Source: Flavobacteriales bacterium
Lineage (GTDB): Bacteria > Bacteroidota > Bacteroidia > Flavobacteriales_G > Salibacteraceae
DNA: 64,000 nt
Direction of reading: 5' to 3'
NCBI GenBank assembly: GCA_013204105.1
Contig: JABMOM010000032.1
Span: 1-64,000, forward strand
Part shown: in pieces, positions 7,984-16,123 of the stretch
Layout of the letters: every line of letters begins with the position of its first letter
Position numbering within the stretch: the first letter of the stretch is position 1
The notes under the pieces: model-generated
What the model saw: only the letters and a program-made list of their open reading frames with translations
Told to the model about the DNA's origin: nothing
Database searches by the model: none
Made by a program: the position numbers and the translations under genes

Positions 7984-9294
7984 TTAAACGAGTTTCACTC
8001 GGATCTTCTTTTTCTTCAAACGGGCGTTGTCTGTTGCTTTGATGAGTTGTTCGACTCCGTCCTTATGGACACCAATAAATGCACAATCATTTTTGACTTC
8101 AATTACGCCGAGCTGTTCTTTGGACAACCCTCCTTGTTTGATAAAAAGGCCAGCGATGTCGCCTTTAGATATTTTCTCACGTCGGCCTCCTGAAATGAAT
8201 ACTGTTTCCCAAGTTGACGGAGAGGGGACAGGGGATTCTGTCAGCTTTTCATCCTCCATTTTATCCATATAGTCCGGTAGCTTCTCCCCAAGACCTTGAA
8301 TGACATAAGCAGTTCCACCACTGTGCATCCGAGCGGTGCGCCCATTGCGGTGCGTGAATTCATGCTCGCGCAGGGGAAAGTGATAATGCAGGATAAACGC
8401 GATTTCGGAGATGTCTAATCCACGGGCGGCGAGATCCGTGGCGACGATCAGTTGGTGGGTTCCATTTCGGAATTTGATCAATGCCCGTTCTCGGTCTTGT
8501 TGTTCCATACCTCCGTGAAAGCAGCCATGTGCTATGCCATGTTCATCCAGGAACGTACTGACGCGATCAATGCTGTCCTTAAAATTGCAGAAGACAATGC
8601 CCGGTTTGTTTCCGAGGTGGGCGAGGGCCTTTACCAGAGTGTCTAGCTTGTCTTTGGAGGGTGAATGGATTACCTTGAGCTGGAGCTTTGATGTCCCTTT
8701 CTGGAGGTAGTTGATTTTTGTCGGTAAAGTGAGACGTACGAAAGGTGGAACATCCAATTCTTGGGAGGCCGAAGTGAGTACCTTTTTCTTCAGGTTATGG
8801 AGCGAGCGCAGGATCTCCTTCATTTCTGATTCGAAGCCTACTTCAAGCGATTTATCAAATTCGTCCAGCACAAGGGTGTGAATGCCGTTGGTCTCAAAGG
8901 TGCTCCTCCTTAGGTGGTCTGCGATGCGTCCTGGGGTTCCGATCAGGATGGTGGGTGGATGTTTGAGCGCCTCGCGATCTTTCGAGAAAGACTGCCCACC
9001 GTAGAAGGCATTGATCTTAAAACCCGTTCCCATGTCGCGGATCACCTGCTCGATCTGAATGGCCAATTCTCTGGAGGGGATCAAGATGAGGAGTTGAACA
9101 CCCTCAGCTGTTCGGTCAAGTGATTGGAGCAGCGGAAGCACAAAGGCCAAAGTCTTTCCTGTTCCGGTTGGAGAGAGAAGGATCGTCTCGTCACCCGATT
9201 GGATGGCGGCGAATGCCTCTTTCTGCATTGCGTTGAGCGCTTCAATGCCCATTTTCTGCAGGATGGCTTGAGGAGTTGTGTTGGCTTCTGGCAT
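7984..9294 (-). CDS. DEAD-box RNA helicase, DbpA-like
   Basis: A 436-residue ATP-dependent RNA helicase. Motif I is SPTGTGKT (near 40), motif Ia PSRELA, Ib TPGR, motif II is DEFD rather than DEAD, motif III SAS, motif V ATDLAARGLD and motif VI HRNGRTAR (canonical HRIGRTGR). The last ~75 residues (EKISKGDIAGLFIKQGG..IGVIEV..FIGV) form a DbpA/CsdA-type RNA-binding domain, suggesting a role in rRNA or ribosome assembly. The DEFD motif and relaxed motif VI are seen in related Bacteroidota helicases. It is a stand-alone gene with about 110 bases on either side. Confidence 0.9.
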   Translation of the reverse strand: MPEANTTPQAILQKMGIEALNAMQKEAFAAIQSGDETILLSPTGTGKTLAFVLPLLQSLDRTAEGVQLLILIPSRELAIQIEQVIRDMGTGFKINAFYGGQSFSKDREALKHPPTILIGTPGRIADHLRRSTFETNGIHTLVLDEFDKSLEVGFESEMKEILRSLHNLKKKVLTSASQELDVPPFVRLTLPTKINYLQKGTSKLQLKVIHSPSKDKLDTLVKALAHLGNKPGIVFCNFKDSIDRVSTFLDEHGIAHGCFHGGMEQQDRERALIKFRNGTHQLIVATDLAARGLDISEIAFILHYHFPLREHEFTHRNGRTARMHSGGTAYVIQGLGEKLPDYMDKMEDEKLTESPVPSPSTWETVFISGGRREKISKGDIAGLFIKQGGLSKEQLGVIEVKNDCAFIGVHKDGVEQLIKATDNARLKKKKIRVKLV

Positions 9295-9402
9295 GAGTGT
9301 CTTTTACAAGTGGTCCGTCTTTTGGGTCGCATCCAATACTGAATCAACCCTTCAGGGAAGAATGCAAAGGAAGCCCTAAAAGTTGATCCTTGCGTTGAGC
9401 CC

Positions 9403-9996
9403 TTATCGATCGTGGAATCCTTTTCCACTCAAGATGTGGGGGATGTATTTTTCGATACGGGCTTCGCGCGTTTTGGATTGCTTGGGGGCGGAGAAATGCA
9501 AGATATACGCGCGTTGTCGTCCAGGTGTCAACCCTTCAAAAGCCGCTTTCAGCGAGGGAAGGGCATCCAACTTCAGCTGAAATTCATCGGGCATCGAAAA
9601 CTCCGAGGTCTTTTTAAGAGGGACTTTCAATCCAGCTTTTTCAACTTCAATGGCCTCATAGACATAGGCTCTGAGGGTCGCTTTTTGGTCGATTACATCT
9701 TTGATATTGGTAAAACGAATTTGTCGCGCTGATTGAACGTTTTCCGTTTGCTGGATTAGGATTCCATCGCTGTCCTTTAGCAGGGCTCCTTTGTGAAAGA
9801 GGAGAGCACAATACTTCTTGAATCCGTGCATCAGCACAACATTACTGTTTTGAAAAGTATAGCATGGAACGCCCCATTTCAACTCTTCGCTTAGGCCGCA
9901 GTCAAGCACCAAGGATCGCAGTTGCTCGAAGGCTTCTTTCCAAGGCGTTTCCTTGGCGAAAAAAAAATCGACAGAGGGGTTCTTCAATTGGGTCAT
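9403..9996 (-). CDS. YdeI family protein (DUF1801 plus OmdA-type tail)
   Basis: A 197-residue cytoplasmic protein with an N-terminal DUF1801/YdhG-like domain (EQLRSLVLDCGLSEELKWGVPCYTF, then FKKYCALLFHKGALL) and a C-terminal YdeI/OmdA module (MPDEFQLKLDALPSLKAAFEGLTPGRQRAYILHFSAPKQSKTREARI). These proteins are widespread; E. coli YdeI has been linked to stress and bacteriocin protection, but the biochemical function is not settled. Length is normal for the two-domain form. Confidence 0.88.
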   Translation of the reverse strand: MTQLKNPSVDFFFAKETPWKEAFEQLRSLVLDCGLSEELKWGVPCYTFQNSNVVLMHGFKKYCALLFHKGALLKDSDGILIQQTENVQSARQIRFTNIKDVIDQKATLRAYVYEAIEVEKAGLKVPLKKTSEFSMPDEFQLKLDALPSLKAAFEGLTPGRQRAYILHFSAPKQSKTREARIEKYIPHILSGKGFHDR

Positions 9997-10061
9997 GCCG
10001 CTAAAGGTTCACTACTCAGAGAATGGTAAATGTACTTCAGTTCAAGGCTGCTTTATTCCAT

Positions 10062-11030
10062 CTAGGGTGTTACCACGATCTTGCCTTTGGCTTTGTTGTC
10101 TTCCATGTATTGATGGGCCTCCACCATTGCGTCCAGCTTAAAGATGCGATCGATGTTCAGGTGTACGTTGCCTTTTTCTACCTCTTCAAGGAATTCCTGC
10201 AAGAGGTCCTGCGCTAAATCCATGGAACCTCCGGTGTATACGGTCAACCTACCTGTAGAAGGAATGTCATCCATAGGCGTGAACTCCTTCATCGTCCATT
10301 CGTTGCCGAGGATCCCCGTCATGCATACAACGCCTTTTTTGCCAATGCACTTCAACGAATCTTTGAGGGTGCGCGTTCCTATCAGTTCGAGGACTTTGTC
10401 GACTCCATTTGGAAAAAGCGCCCTGACTTGCTCTATTACACTGCCTTCATCGATGACAACATGGTCCGCTCCGTTGTGAAGAAGCGCCGACTTTTTGTCC
10501 GGGTTTCTCGTAGTAGAGATGACGGTCAGTCCTTTGACTTTTGCCAACTGACAGGCGAGCATCCCGATGGAGGAAGTTCCTCCGCGAATCAACAGACGTT
10601 CGCCCGCCTGCATCTCTAGTGCTTCGTTCAAGGAACCTGAAACAGTCTGGAACATTTCAGGTACCGCTCCCAAGGTGGTCCAAGGAAGGTCGCTTTCGAA
10701 CGGAATTACGATGGCAGAGGGAACCAAAGCAAATTCCGCATACCCCCCGTCAAACTCCCTTCCCATTCCACCCATGATGGCGGCTACTTTTTGACCTTTT
10801 TGCAGTGTGTTGGAGGGGTCTTCCTCTACCATTCCAACGCATTCAATGCCTTGGATTCGCGGAAACTGAACGCCGGGTGAATCTCCACGTCGTGTGAAGA
10901 GTTCGGAACGATTCAGACCAAAGGCCATCACTTTGATCAGCACCCATCCAGACTTCGCTGTCGGGGTGGGAACCTGCTTTATTTGAATGACGGTTGGGTC
11001 GCCAGGTTTTCCGGTAATCGCGGCTTTCAT
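10062..11030 (-). CDS. Zinc-binding-type alcohol dehydrogenase / quinone oxidoreductase
   Basis: A 322-residue medium-chain dehydrogenase/reductase of the quinone-oxidoreductase (zeta-crystallin) branch. The GroES-like N-terminal half has FGLNRSELFTRRGDSPGVQFPRIQGIECVG; the Rossmann half has RLLIRGGTSSIGMLACQLAKVKGLTVISTTR (NADPH-binding GxxSxG region). The structural zinc cysteines of classical ADHs are not seen, consistent with a zinc-free NADPH:quinone or enone reductase. The stop codon is 31 bases before the YdeI gene. An SRPBCC gene ends 6 bases upstream on the same strand, so they probably share a transcript. Confidence 0.87.
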   Translation of the reverse strand: MKAAITGKPGDPTVIQIKQVPTPTAKSGWVLIKVMAFGLNRSELFTRRGDSPGVQFPRIQGIECVGMVEEDPSNTLQKGQKVAAIMGGMGREFDGGYAEFALVPSAIVIPFESDLPWTTLGAVPEMFQTVSGSLNEALEMQAGERLLIRGGTSSIGMLACQLAKVKGLTVISTTRNPDKKSALLHNGADHVVIDEGSVIEQVRALFPNGVDKVLELIGTRTLKDSLKCIGKKGVVCMTGILGNEWTMKEFTPMDDIPSTGRLTVYTGGSMDLAQDLLQEFLEEVEKGNVHLNIDRIFKLDAMVEAHQYMEDNKAKGKIVVTP

Positions 11031-11036
11031 ATGGAT

Positions 11037-11423
11037 TTAGTGAGAAAAGTGTGCAAGCATAGGCTGGAAGTAGTGTTCTTCCCACCCTTGCTTGTAATCA
11101 GGCTGGCTGTCTGGAATGTTTGCATGCACGAGTGTTACGTGGCAATGATCACCGTGGTCTCGAAACGTGAGGGTAATTTGTGAGTCCTTGTCCCCATCAG
11201 CGAAATCAGTAGTACGCCAAGATTGAACTATTTTCTGACCAGGAATCAATTCCAAGTTTTGGCCAGAGATGTAGCCATCCCAAGCAATGAATTTCCCGCC
11301 AACTTCGTGGCTGCATTCCGCCGTTCCACCTGTCATTTTGGTGTGGGCGTCACTGTTGAGCCAAGCGTGGTAAAGAATAAAGGAGGGTACGTGAAAAACG
11401 ACTTCAAGTTCAATGGATTGCAT
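11037..11423 (-). CDS. SRPBCC/AHSA1-like START-domain protein
   Basis: A 128-residue protein with the helix-grip fold pattern of activator-of-Hsp90-ATPase-like (AHSA1/SRPBCC) proteins: FHVPSFILYHAWLNSDAHTKMTGG at the start, GGKFIAWDGYISGQNLELIPGQKIVQSWR in the middle, and a C-terminal helix GWEEHYFQPMLAHF. Such proteins bind small hydrophobic ligands or act as co-chaperone-like factors; no specific ligand can be inferred. It is 6 bases upstream of the quinone oxidoreductase gene. Confidence 0.85.
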   Translation of the reverse strand: MQSIELEVVFHVPSFILYHAWLNSDAHTKMTGGTAECSHEVGGKFIAWDGYISGQNLELIPGQKIVQSWRTTDFADGDKDSQITLTFRDHGDHCHVTLVHANIPDSQPDYKQGWEEHYFQPMLAHFSH

Positions 11424-11664
11424 AGGCTAAAAATTGATGAGACGTTGTGATGAGGGTTGATTTTCTGAAATACGAAGGGTACAGATTCAATAAGTTGGGG
11501 GTGCGTTTGAAGGCTAAATTTAGAACAATGCTTTTGTGAAGCCAAAAGATTTGGCGGCCTCCCGCAGAGGGAAGGTGATATTTGAGAGGATTTTCCAATC
11601 TTCGCACTCGAAAGAAAGGTAGGTGAAGGGCACCGCACTCTTTTATAAAACGTTCATTATTTCT

Positions 11665-11739
11665 GGGGCATTAGCTCAGTTGGTTCAGAGCGCTACCTTG
11701 ACAGGGTAGAGGTCACTGGTTCGAGCCCAGTATGCCTCA
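11665..11739 (+). tRNA. tRNA-Val (anticodon GAC)
   Basis: A complete 75-base cloverleaf. Acceptor GGGGCAT pairs with ATGCCTC (one G-T), the D-arm is GCTC..GAGC, the anticodon stem CTACC/GGTAG encloses loop TTGACAG giving anticodon GAC, and the T-arm is ACTGG/CCAGT with loop TTCGAGC. The discriminator is A and CCA is not encoded. It reads GUC/GUU. Together with the UAC tRNA at the window start it covers all valine codons. Confidence 0.96.
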
Positions 11740-11743
11740 CGTA

Positions 11744-11775
11744 CAAAAAGGCCTCCGCGAAGCGGGGGCCTTTTT
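11744..11775 (+). terminator. Bidirectional rho-independent terminator after tRNA-Val(GAC)
   Basis: A GC-rich hairpin (AAAGGCCTCCGC..GCGGGGGCCTTT with mismatched loop GAA) is followed by T5 on the + strand and preceded by A5, giving a T-run on the other strand too. It can serve both the tRNA and the convergent yceI-like gene that ends at 11821. It resembles the terminator at 74-105. Confidence 0.85.
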
Positions 11776-11776
11776 A

Positions 11777-11815
11777 GTAGGCGCTAGGCAGTGGCCAGTA
11801 GCCAGCTTCCAGCCT
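11777..11815. repeat. Degenerate CTAG/CCAGTAGCCAG intergenic repeat
   Basis: The stretch reads as an imperfect repeat of a ~7-base unit (GCTAGGCAGTGGCCAGTAGCCAGCTTCCAG). A similar CTAGCTCCTAGTCCCTAG stretch lies at 14299-14328. Both are between convergent genes close to stop codons. The function is unknown. Confidence 0.35.
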
Positions 11816-11820
11816 TGCCT

Positions 11821-12408
11821 TTACTTTTTTGCGTCGAGCTCCATGCTGATCTCGATCTCTACTTCATCGCTTACTACAGCTGTTGCTGCCCAGCTTCCGG
11901 TTCCTAGGCCAAAATCGGTGCGGTTGATGGACGTGTCGATCTTGATGCCTAGGATTTCGTATCCTTCTTTCCATGGGTTGTCCATGCGACCTTTGATTGT
12001 CAATGGCAGGGCGACTTCCTTGGTGACATCTCGTAGAGTGAGCTTGCCGTGAACGATGTACTCTTTGTCTGACTTCTTTTCAAAGCGGGTAGAAACGAAT
12101 TTCATTTCGGGCCACTTCTCTGCGTTGAAAAAATCTTCGGATTGCAGGTGGCCATCCCTCTCTGGCTCATCGGTGTCAACGCTGCGAACGTCGATCGTGA
12201 AAACGGCCTTGCTTCCTTTGAGGTCGTTGGGGTCAAAGTTGATTTCACCTTCAAACTTCTTGAACTTGCCGGGAACGGAGGAGAAGAAGTGATCGATCGA
12301 AAATTGAACGGATGCATGGGACTTGTCGATGTTCCATTGTTTTGCGGTTTGCGCCGACGCGCTTGCCATGATTCCCAAAAGAAAGATGGCGGTGAGTAGC
12401 TGTTTCAT
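11821..12408 (-). CDS. YceI family periplasmic lipid-binding protein
   Basis: A 195-residue exported protein. A signal peptide (MKQLLTAIFLLGIMASASAQ) precedes a complete YceI lipocalin-like barrel: WNIDKSHASVQFSIDHFF, KFKKFEGEINFDPNDLKGS, VRSVDTDEPERDGHLQSEDFFNAEKWPEM, YIVHGKLTLRDVTKEVALPL, and a C-terminal DEVEIEISMEL strand. YceI proteins bind polyisoprenoids or similar lipids in the periplasm. Length is typical. A bidirectional terminator lies downstream. Confidence 0.93.
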   Translation of the reverse strand: MKQLLTAIFLLGIMASASAQTAKQWNIDKSHASVQFSIDHFFSSVPGKFKKFEGEINFDPNDLKGSKAVFTIDVRSVDTDEPERDGHLQSEDFFNAEKWPEMKFVSTRFEKKSDKEYIVHGKLTLRDVTKEVALPLTIKGRMDNPWKEGYEILGIKIDTSINRTDFGLGTGSWAATAVVSDEVEIEISMELDAKK

Positions 12409-12561
12409 TTGCCTTGTGTTTTTTATGCTGTCGATTGGAAGAGAAGAACCTTACAGCCGTGAAGAGACATGTCAGGATGGAAATCAGATCGACAGGCGGA
12501 TTATTCTCCCGTCTAAAAATGGATCATAAGGATTATTTTTGGGATTCAATTACGATACACT

Positions 12562-13296
12562 ATGCTACGAAGTACCATCTTGATACTGATCATTTTACTC
12601 ACATTTCAACCCATCCAAGCACAAACTCAGCTCGGATGGATGCCGCTTCCGGCAGAATCCTCTGTCACCAACGGAGCTACCAATGGAATGTGGTTTACTT
12701 CCCCTGCAGACATTACCATCAAGGCGTTAAAGGTGCCGGATGACTCAATGAATCCTTGGAATCCTCAGAGTATTGCAGTGCTTAAGTTCACCGGAAGCGG
12801 TGCGTCAGGTAGTCCAGCCACCAATTACACGGTTCTATTTCTGGTTCAAGACACCTCTGCTGGGGACTCCATTCCGTGTGACATTCCGATCAGCGATGGA
12901 GACCACATCGGCATACTTGGCTCTCGATGGGATGCTAGCAGCAACGTTGGGCAATGCTCTAATGCTGGTTCAGGAGGATACTCAACAACGATCAACGGCT
13001 ACTCAACGCCTCTCTACAAACTACAGGCGAATTCTCCGTTGAACAACCAAGCTCCAAGCAACGTCTCATGCCCAGCACTTCAGCTGCTATTACACGCGTT
13101 GAGGTTTACTTTGAAGGATGCGAATTACCCTATCCGGATGGGGTCGATGTTTCGAACCTTCTATGCTACGGAGATACTAACGGGGCTGTTTCTGCCTCGG
13201 TTTCCGGTGGACTCGGACCGTACGTTATGGAATGGTCGAACGGAGATTCCAACGTTACTAGCATCACAAATCTCGGGGCCGGAAATTATACGGTGA
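12562..13296 (+). CDS. N-terminal fragment of a frameshifted type IX-secreted SprB-repeat protein
   Basis: The frame starts with a signal peptide (MLRSTILILIILLTFQPIQAQ) and a ~165-residue beta-rich domain (WFTSPADITIKALKVPDD..QSIAVLKFTG..GDHIGILGSRWDASS). Coding sense ends near 13065; the rest to 13296 is out-of-frame reading. The true continuation is the overlapping frame beginning at 13068 (PSTSAAITRVEVYFEGCELPYP). A one-base loss around 13063-13070 explains the break. No slippery heptamer is visible, so programmed frameshifting is unlikely. Alone, this fragment would be exported by Sec but lacks the sorting domain. Confidence 0.72.
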   Translation: MLRSTILILIILLTFQPIQAQTQLGWMPLPAESSVTNGATNGMWFTSPADITIKALKVPDDSMNPWNPQSIAVLKFTGSGASGSPATNYTVLFLVQDTSAGDSIPCDIPISDGDHIGILGSRWDASSNVGQCSNAGSGGYSTTINGYSTPLYKLQANSPLNNQAPSNVSCPALQLLLHALRFTLKDANYPIRMGSMFRTFYATEILTGLFLPRFPVDSDRTLWNGRTEIPTLLASQISGPEIIR

Positions 13297-14273
13297 CGAT
13301 CACCGATTCCACTGGCTGTAAGTATGATACTACCGTATCCATCACCCAACCCGACAGCTTGTATTCCACAAGTTCATTTTTGGAACCATTGTGCTTTGGC
13401 GATGCCAACGGAAGCGTTACGGCTTCTGCATTTGGAGGCATACCCCCATTCAGTTTCTCGTGGAGCAATGGTGGGACATCAGCGGCGATTTCGAACGTGC
13501 TCGCCGGGCAATATACACTGACGCTGACCGACTCCAATGGATGCGAATCCATTGCTTCATACGACCTCGATCAACCAAGCCTGCTCACCGTGGTCACTGA
13601 TACGGTGGTTAACAATGCATGCCCTGAAAGTGAGCTGGGTCAGATATGGACCAATATCCAGGGAGGGGTTGGTCCTTTTACCTCTGTTTGGGATGACCCC
13701 GCGACTACATCGGGGACCGTCGTATTTAATTTAGCTTCTGGCACCTACAACCTATCCGTTACGGACTTTAATGAGTGCACTGCGTCTTATACAGAATCGA
13801 TTGTTGCCCTGCATCAAAATCCAACGTTCGATCTTGGACCCAGTCAAGAGCTTCCTCAAGCGGGAGTGCTTACGATCAATGGTCCTGTAGGGATGACCGA
13901 CTACTTTTGGTCTACGGGAAGTACGAATGACTTTATTTTTGTGGTTACTCCAGGACTCTATTGGCTGCATGTGACTGATTCCAACACTTGCACCGCTTCT
14001 GACAGCATCGAAGTCGTGCCGTTCACGCCTGCGGGAATCAATGCAACCACCGAGCGGCAATTCGAGGTATTTCCATCTCCTTCTTCTGGTCAGGTACAAC
14101 TCCAAAGCGTCGAGGGAAAAGGTGACTTGGTCATACACGACCTCTTCGGAAGTGTCGTATTCAAACAGCAGATTGTTGCGCCAAAGACCATGTTAGACCT
14201 AAGCGCCCTGATTTCTGGTCGTTACACCCTTCATCTCAATGGTGAGGTAGCGCCCATATTAATCATCCATTAA
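13068..14273 (+). CDS. C-terminal fragment of the frameshifted protein: SprB repeats and type IX sorting domain
   Basis: A 401-residue frame without its own signal peptide. It holds repeated ~70-residue SprB-type units: LLCYGDTNGAVSASVSGG..YTVTITDSTGC, LCFGDANGSVTASAFGG..YTLTLTDSNGC, and a third degenerate unit ending YNLSVTDFNEC. The last ~85 residues form a type A type IX sorting domain (FEVFPSPSSGQVQL..LFGSVVFKQQ..LISGRYTLHL). Joined to the fragment upstream it would encode a ~570-residue cell-surface protein related in repeat type to the gliding adhesin SprB. As sequenced, it cannot be exported, so the locus is a probable pseudogene unless the frameshift is a sequence error. Confidence 0.72.
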   Translation: MPSTSAAITRVEVYFEGCELPYPDGVDVSNLLCYGDTNGAVSASVSGGLGPYVMEWSNGDSNVTSITNLGAGNYTVTITDSTGCKYDTTVSITQPDSLYSTSSFLEPLCFGDANGSVTASAFGGIPPFSFSWSNGGTSAAISNVLAGQYTLTLTDSNGCESIASYDLDQPSLLTVVTDTVVNNACPESELGQIWTNIQGGVGPFTSVWDDPATTSGTVVFNLASGTYNLSVTDFNECTASYTESIVALHQNPTFDLGPSQELPQAGVLTINGPVGMTDYFWSTGSTNDFIFVVTPGLYWLHVTDSNTCTASDSIEVVPFTPAGINATTERQFEVFPSPSSGQVQLQSVEGKGDLVIHDLFGSVVFKQQIVAPKTMLDLSALISGRYTLHLNGEVAPILIIH

Positions 14274-14298
14274 TAGGCAAAAGGTTTCCTATAAAAAA

Positions 14299-14328
14299 CC
14301 TAGCTCCTAGTCCCTAGCTCATAGCCCC
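14299..14328. repeat. Degenerate CTAG-rich repeat between convergent genes
   Basis: About four imperfect copies of a 7-base CTAGYYC/CTAGCTC unit lie between the two stop codons. The pattern resembles the CTAGG/CCAGTAGCC stretch at 11777-11815. No terminator stem with a T-run is evident here. Confidence 0.35.
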
Positions 14329-14331
14329 TCT

Positions 14332-15951
14332 CTAAACATACATCGCCTCGCGCTGCTCCTGAATCTTGGCGCTTTCGATGTAGTCGTCATAACTCATCAT
14401 CTTGTCAATGCAACCCGTTGGGGTCAATTCTACGATGCGCGTTGCGGTGGTGTCGGTGAAGGTGTGGTCATGTGAGGTGAATATGACCGTACCAGGGAAG
14501 TTGATCAAGGCGTTGTTGAAGGCCGTGATCGACTCGAGATCGAGGTGGTTGGTGGGCTCATCGAGGATCAAGAGGTTGGCTCCTTTGATCATGATACGGG
14601 AAAGCATGCACCGCACCTTTTCTCCTCCAGAAAGCACGTTTGACTTCTTCTTAATATCATCACCGCTGAAGAGCATTTTGCCAAGAAATCCGCGTACATC
14701 TACATCGTCCATTCCTGCTGGTGAATATTGACGCAGCCAATCCAGTAGTTCGAGCTTGTTGTCAAAGTATTGCTCGTTGTTTACCGGGAGGTAACCCCAA
14801 GTGATGGTCTGTCCGTACTTAAATGTTCCGGAAGTGGCCTGTAGCTCTCCAGCCAAAATGCGAAACAATGCAGTCATGGACTGGCTGTTGCGCCCGATCA
14901 CGGCAACTTTATCTCCTTTGTTGACGGTGAGCTCAAGGTCCTTGAAGAAGGTTTCTCCGTCTTCGCTGACGTAGCTCAAACCATCGATGTTGAGGATGTC
15001 GTTTCCAGCTTCACGCTCCTGTTGGAAGATGATGCCTGGGTACTTACGGCTAGAAGGCTGAATGTCATCTATGTTGATGCGTTCGAGCAATTTCTTCCGA
15101 CTGGTCGCTTGACGGGCCTTGGATTTGTTGGCGCTGAATCGCTGGACGAATTCTGTTAATTCAGCTCGCTTGGCTTCGATTTTCTTGTTCTGCTGGGCTT
15201 GCTGGCGGAGCGCTAGTTGACTGGACTCATACCAGAAGGTGTAGCTACCGGTAAAGAGTTTGATCTTTCCGTAATCCAAGTCGGCGATATGGGTACACAC
15301 CGTATCGAGGAAGTGACGGTCGTGGGAAACGACGATCACGGTATTCTTAAAATCGAGGAGGAAGTCTTCTAACCAGGTCACCGTTTCGATGTCCAGGTCG
15401 TTGGTTGGTTCGTCGAGGATGAGGATGTCAGGATTGCCGAAAATGGCTTGTGCGAGCAACACACGTACCTTTTCGTTGCCATTCATGTCCTTCATCAATT
15501 TCGAGTGGTCGGATTCTTTGATGTGCAGTCCGCTCAGCATGGCTGCGGCATCTGATTCAGCATTCCAACCGTCCATTTCTGCAAACTCCTCTTCGAGTTC
15601 AGAAGCTCGGATGCCGTCGGCATCCGAAAAGTCCGTTTTGGCGTAGATCTCATCTTTCTCTTGCATGACTTCGAAGAGGCGTTGATGACCTCTGAGTACC
15701 GTTTCTAATACAGGTACTTCATCGAATTGGAAGTGGTTCTGATTGAGCGCAGCCATGCGCTTGCCGGGTTCGATGGCAATGTGCCCGGTATTCGGTTCGA
15801 TCTCTCCTGAAAGGATCTTGAGGAAGGTTGATTTGCCGGCTCCGTTGGCGCCAATCACACCGTAGCAATTCCCTTCGGTGAAGTTAGCGTTTACCTCATC
15901 AAAGAGTTTCTGTTTTCCGAAAGCGAGGGATACATTATTGGCTGCGATCAT
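14332..15951 (-). CDS. ABC-F ATPase, YbiT/YkpA-like
   Basis: A 539-residue soluble twin-ATPase of the ABC-F family, which acts on ribosomes rather than in transport. NBD1 has Walker A GANGAGKST (near 35), the divergent signature MNGNEKVRVLLAQ and Walker B LILDEPTNDLD. The linker (residues ~240-310, QQAQQNKKIEAKRAEL..) is the P-site tRNA-interaction motif. NBD2 has a degenerate Walker A, GRNSQSMTALF, lacking the catalytic Lys, but a normal LSGGEKVR signature and Walker B LLILDEPTNHLD. Loss of the second P-loop Lys is common in the YbiT-like subgroup, to my knowledge. It is a single-gene unit. Confidence 0.9.
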   Translation of the reverse strand: MIAANNVSLAFGKQKLFDEVNANFTEGNCYGVIGANGAGKSTFLKILSGEIEPNTGHIAIEPGKRMAALNQNHFQFDEVPVLETVLRGHQRLFEVMQEKDEIYAKTDFSDADGIRASELEEEFAEMDGWNAESDAAAMLSGLHIKESDHSKLMKDMNGNEKVRVLLAQAIFGNPDILILDEPTNDLDIETVTWLEDFLLDFKNTVIVVSHDRHFLDTVCTHIADLDYGKIKLFTGSYTFWYESSQLALRQQAQQNKKIEAKRAELTEFVQRFSANKSKARQATSRKKLLERINIDDIQPSSRKYPGIIFQQEREAGNDILNIDGLSYVSEDGETFFKDLELTVNKGDKVAVIGRNSQSMTALFRILAGELQATSGTFKYGQTITWGYLPVNNEQYFDNKLELLDWLRQYSPAGMDDVDVRGFLGKMLFSGDDIKKKSNVLSGGEKVRCMLSRIMIKGANLLILDEPTNHLDLESITAFNNALINFPGTVIFTSHDHTFTDTTATRIVELTPTGCIDKMMSYDDYIESAKIQEQREAMYV

Positions 15952-16123
15952 GGTTGTTCCTGATTTTGGGGCTGCAAAGGTACTGAGTATGAAGAGAAAA
16001 CCTTAATGAACTTTAGGTAAATACGTCTGTGCAAGAAGCGAAATAAATTGAGGGTATCTACACCTATGTCTCAACCTTTTACTAACGTTGTGCGTCTACT
16101 ACCAAACCAAAAACCAAAAACCA

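Noticed and set aside
11333-11638. 101-codon minus-strand frame in the gap before tRNA-Val
   Set aside because: It overlaps the SRPBCC start, has no recognisable domain and low-complexity composition; the 241-base gap seems non-coding, with no other feature I can support.
13055-13080. Programmed -1 ribosomal frameshift in the SprB-repeat gene
   Set aside because: No XXXYYYZ slippery heptamer or clear downstream pseudoknot is visible at the switch point.
14282-14301. AGGTTT/AAACCT hairpin as a terminator
   Set aside because: The stem is only 6 bp, AT-rich, and lacks a following T-run.
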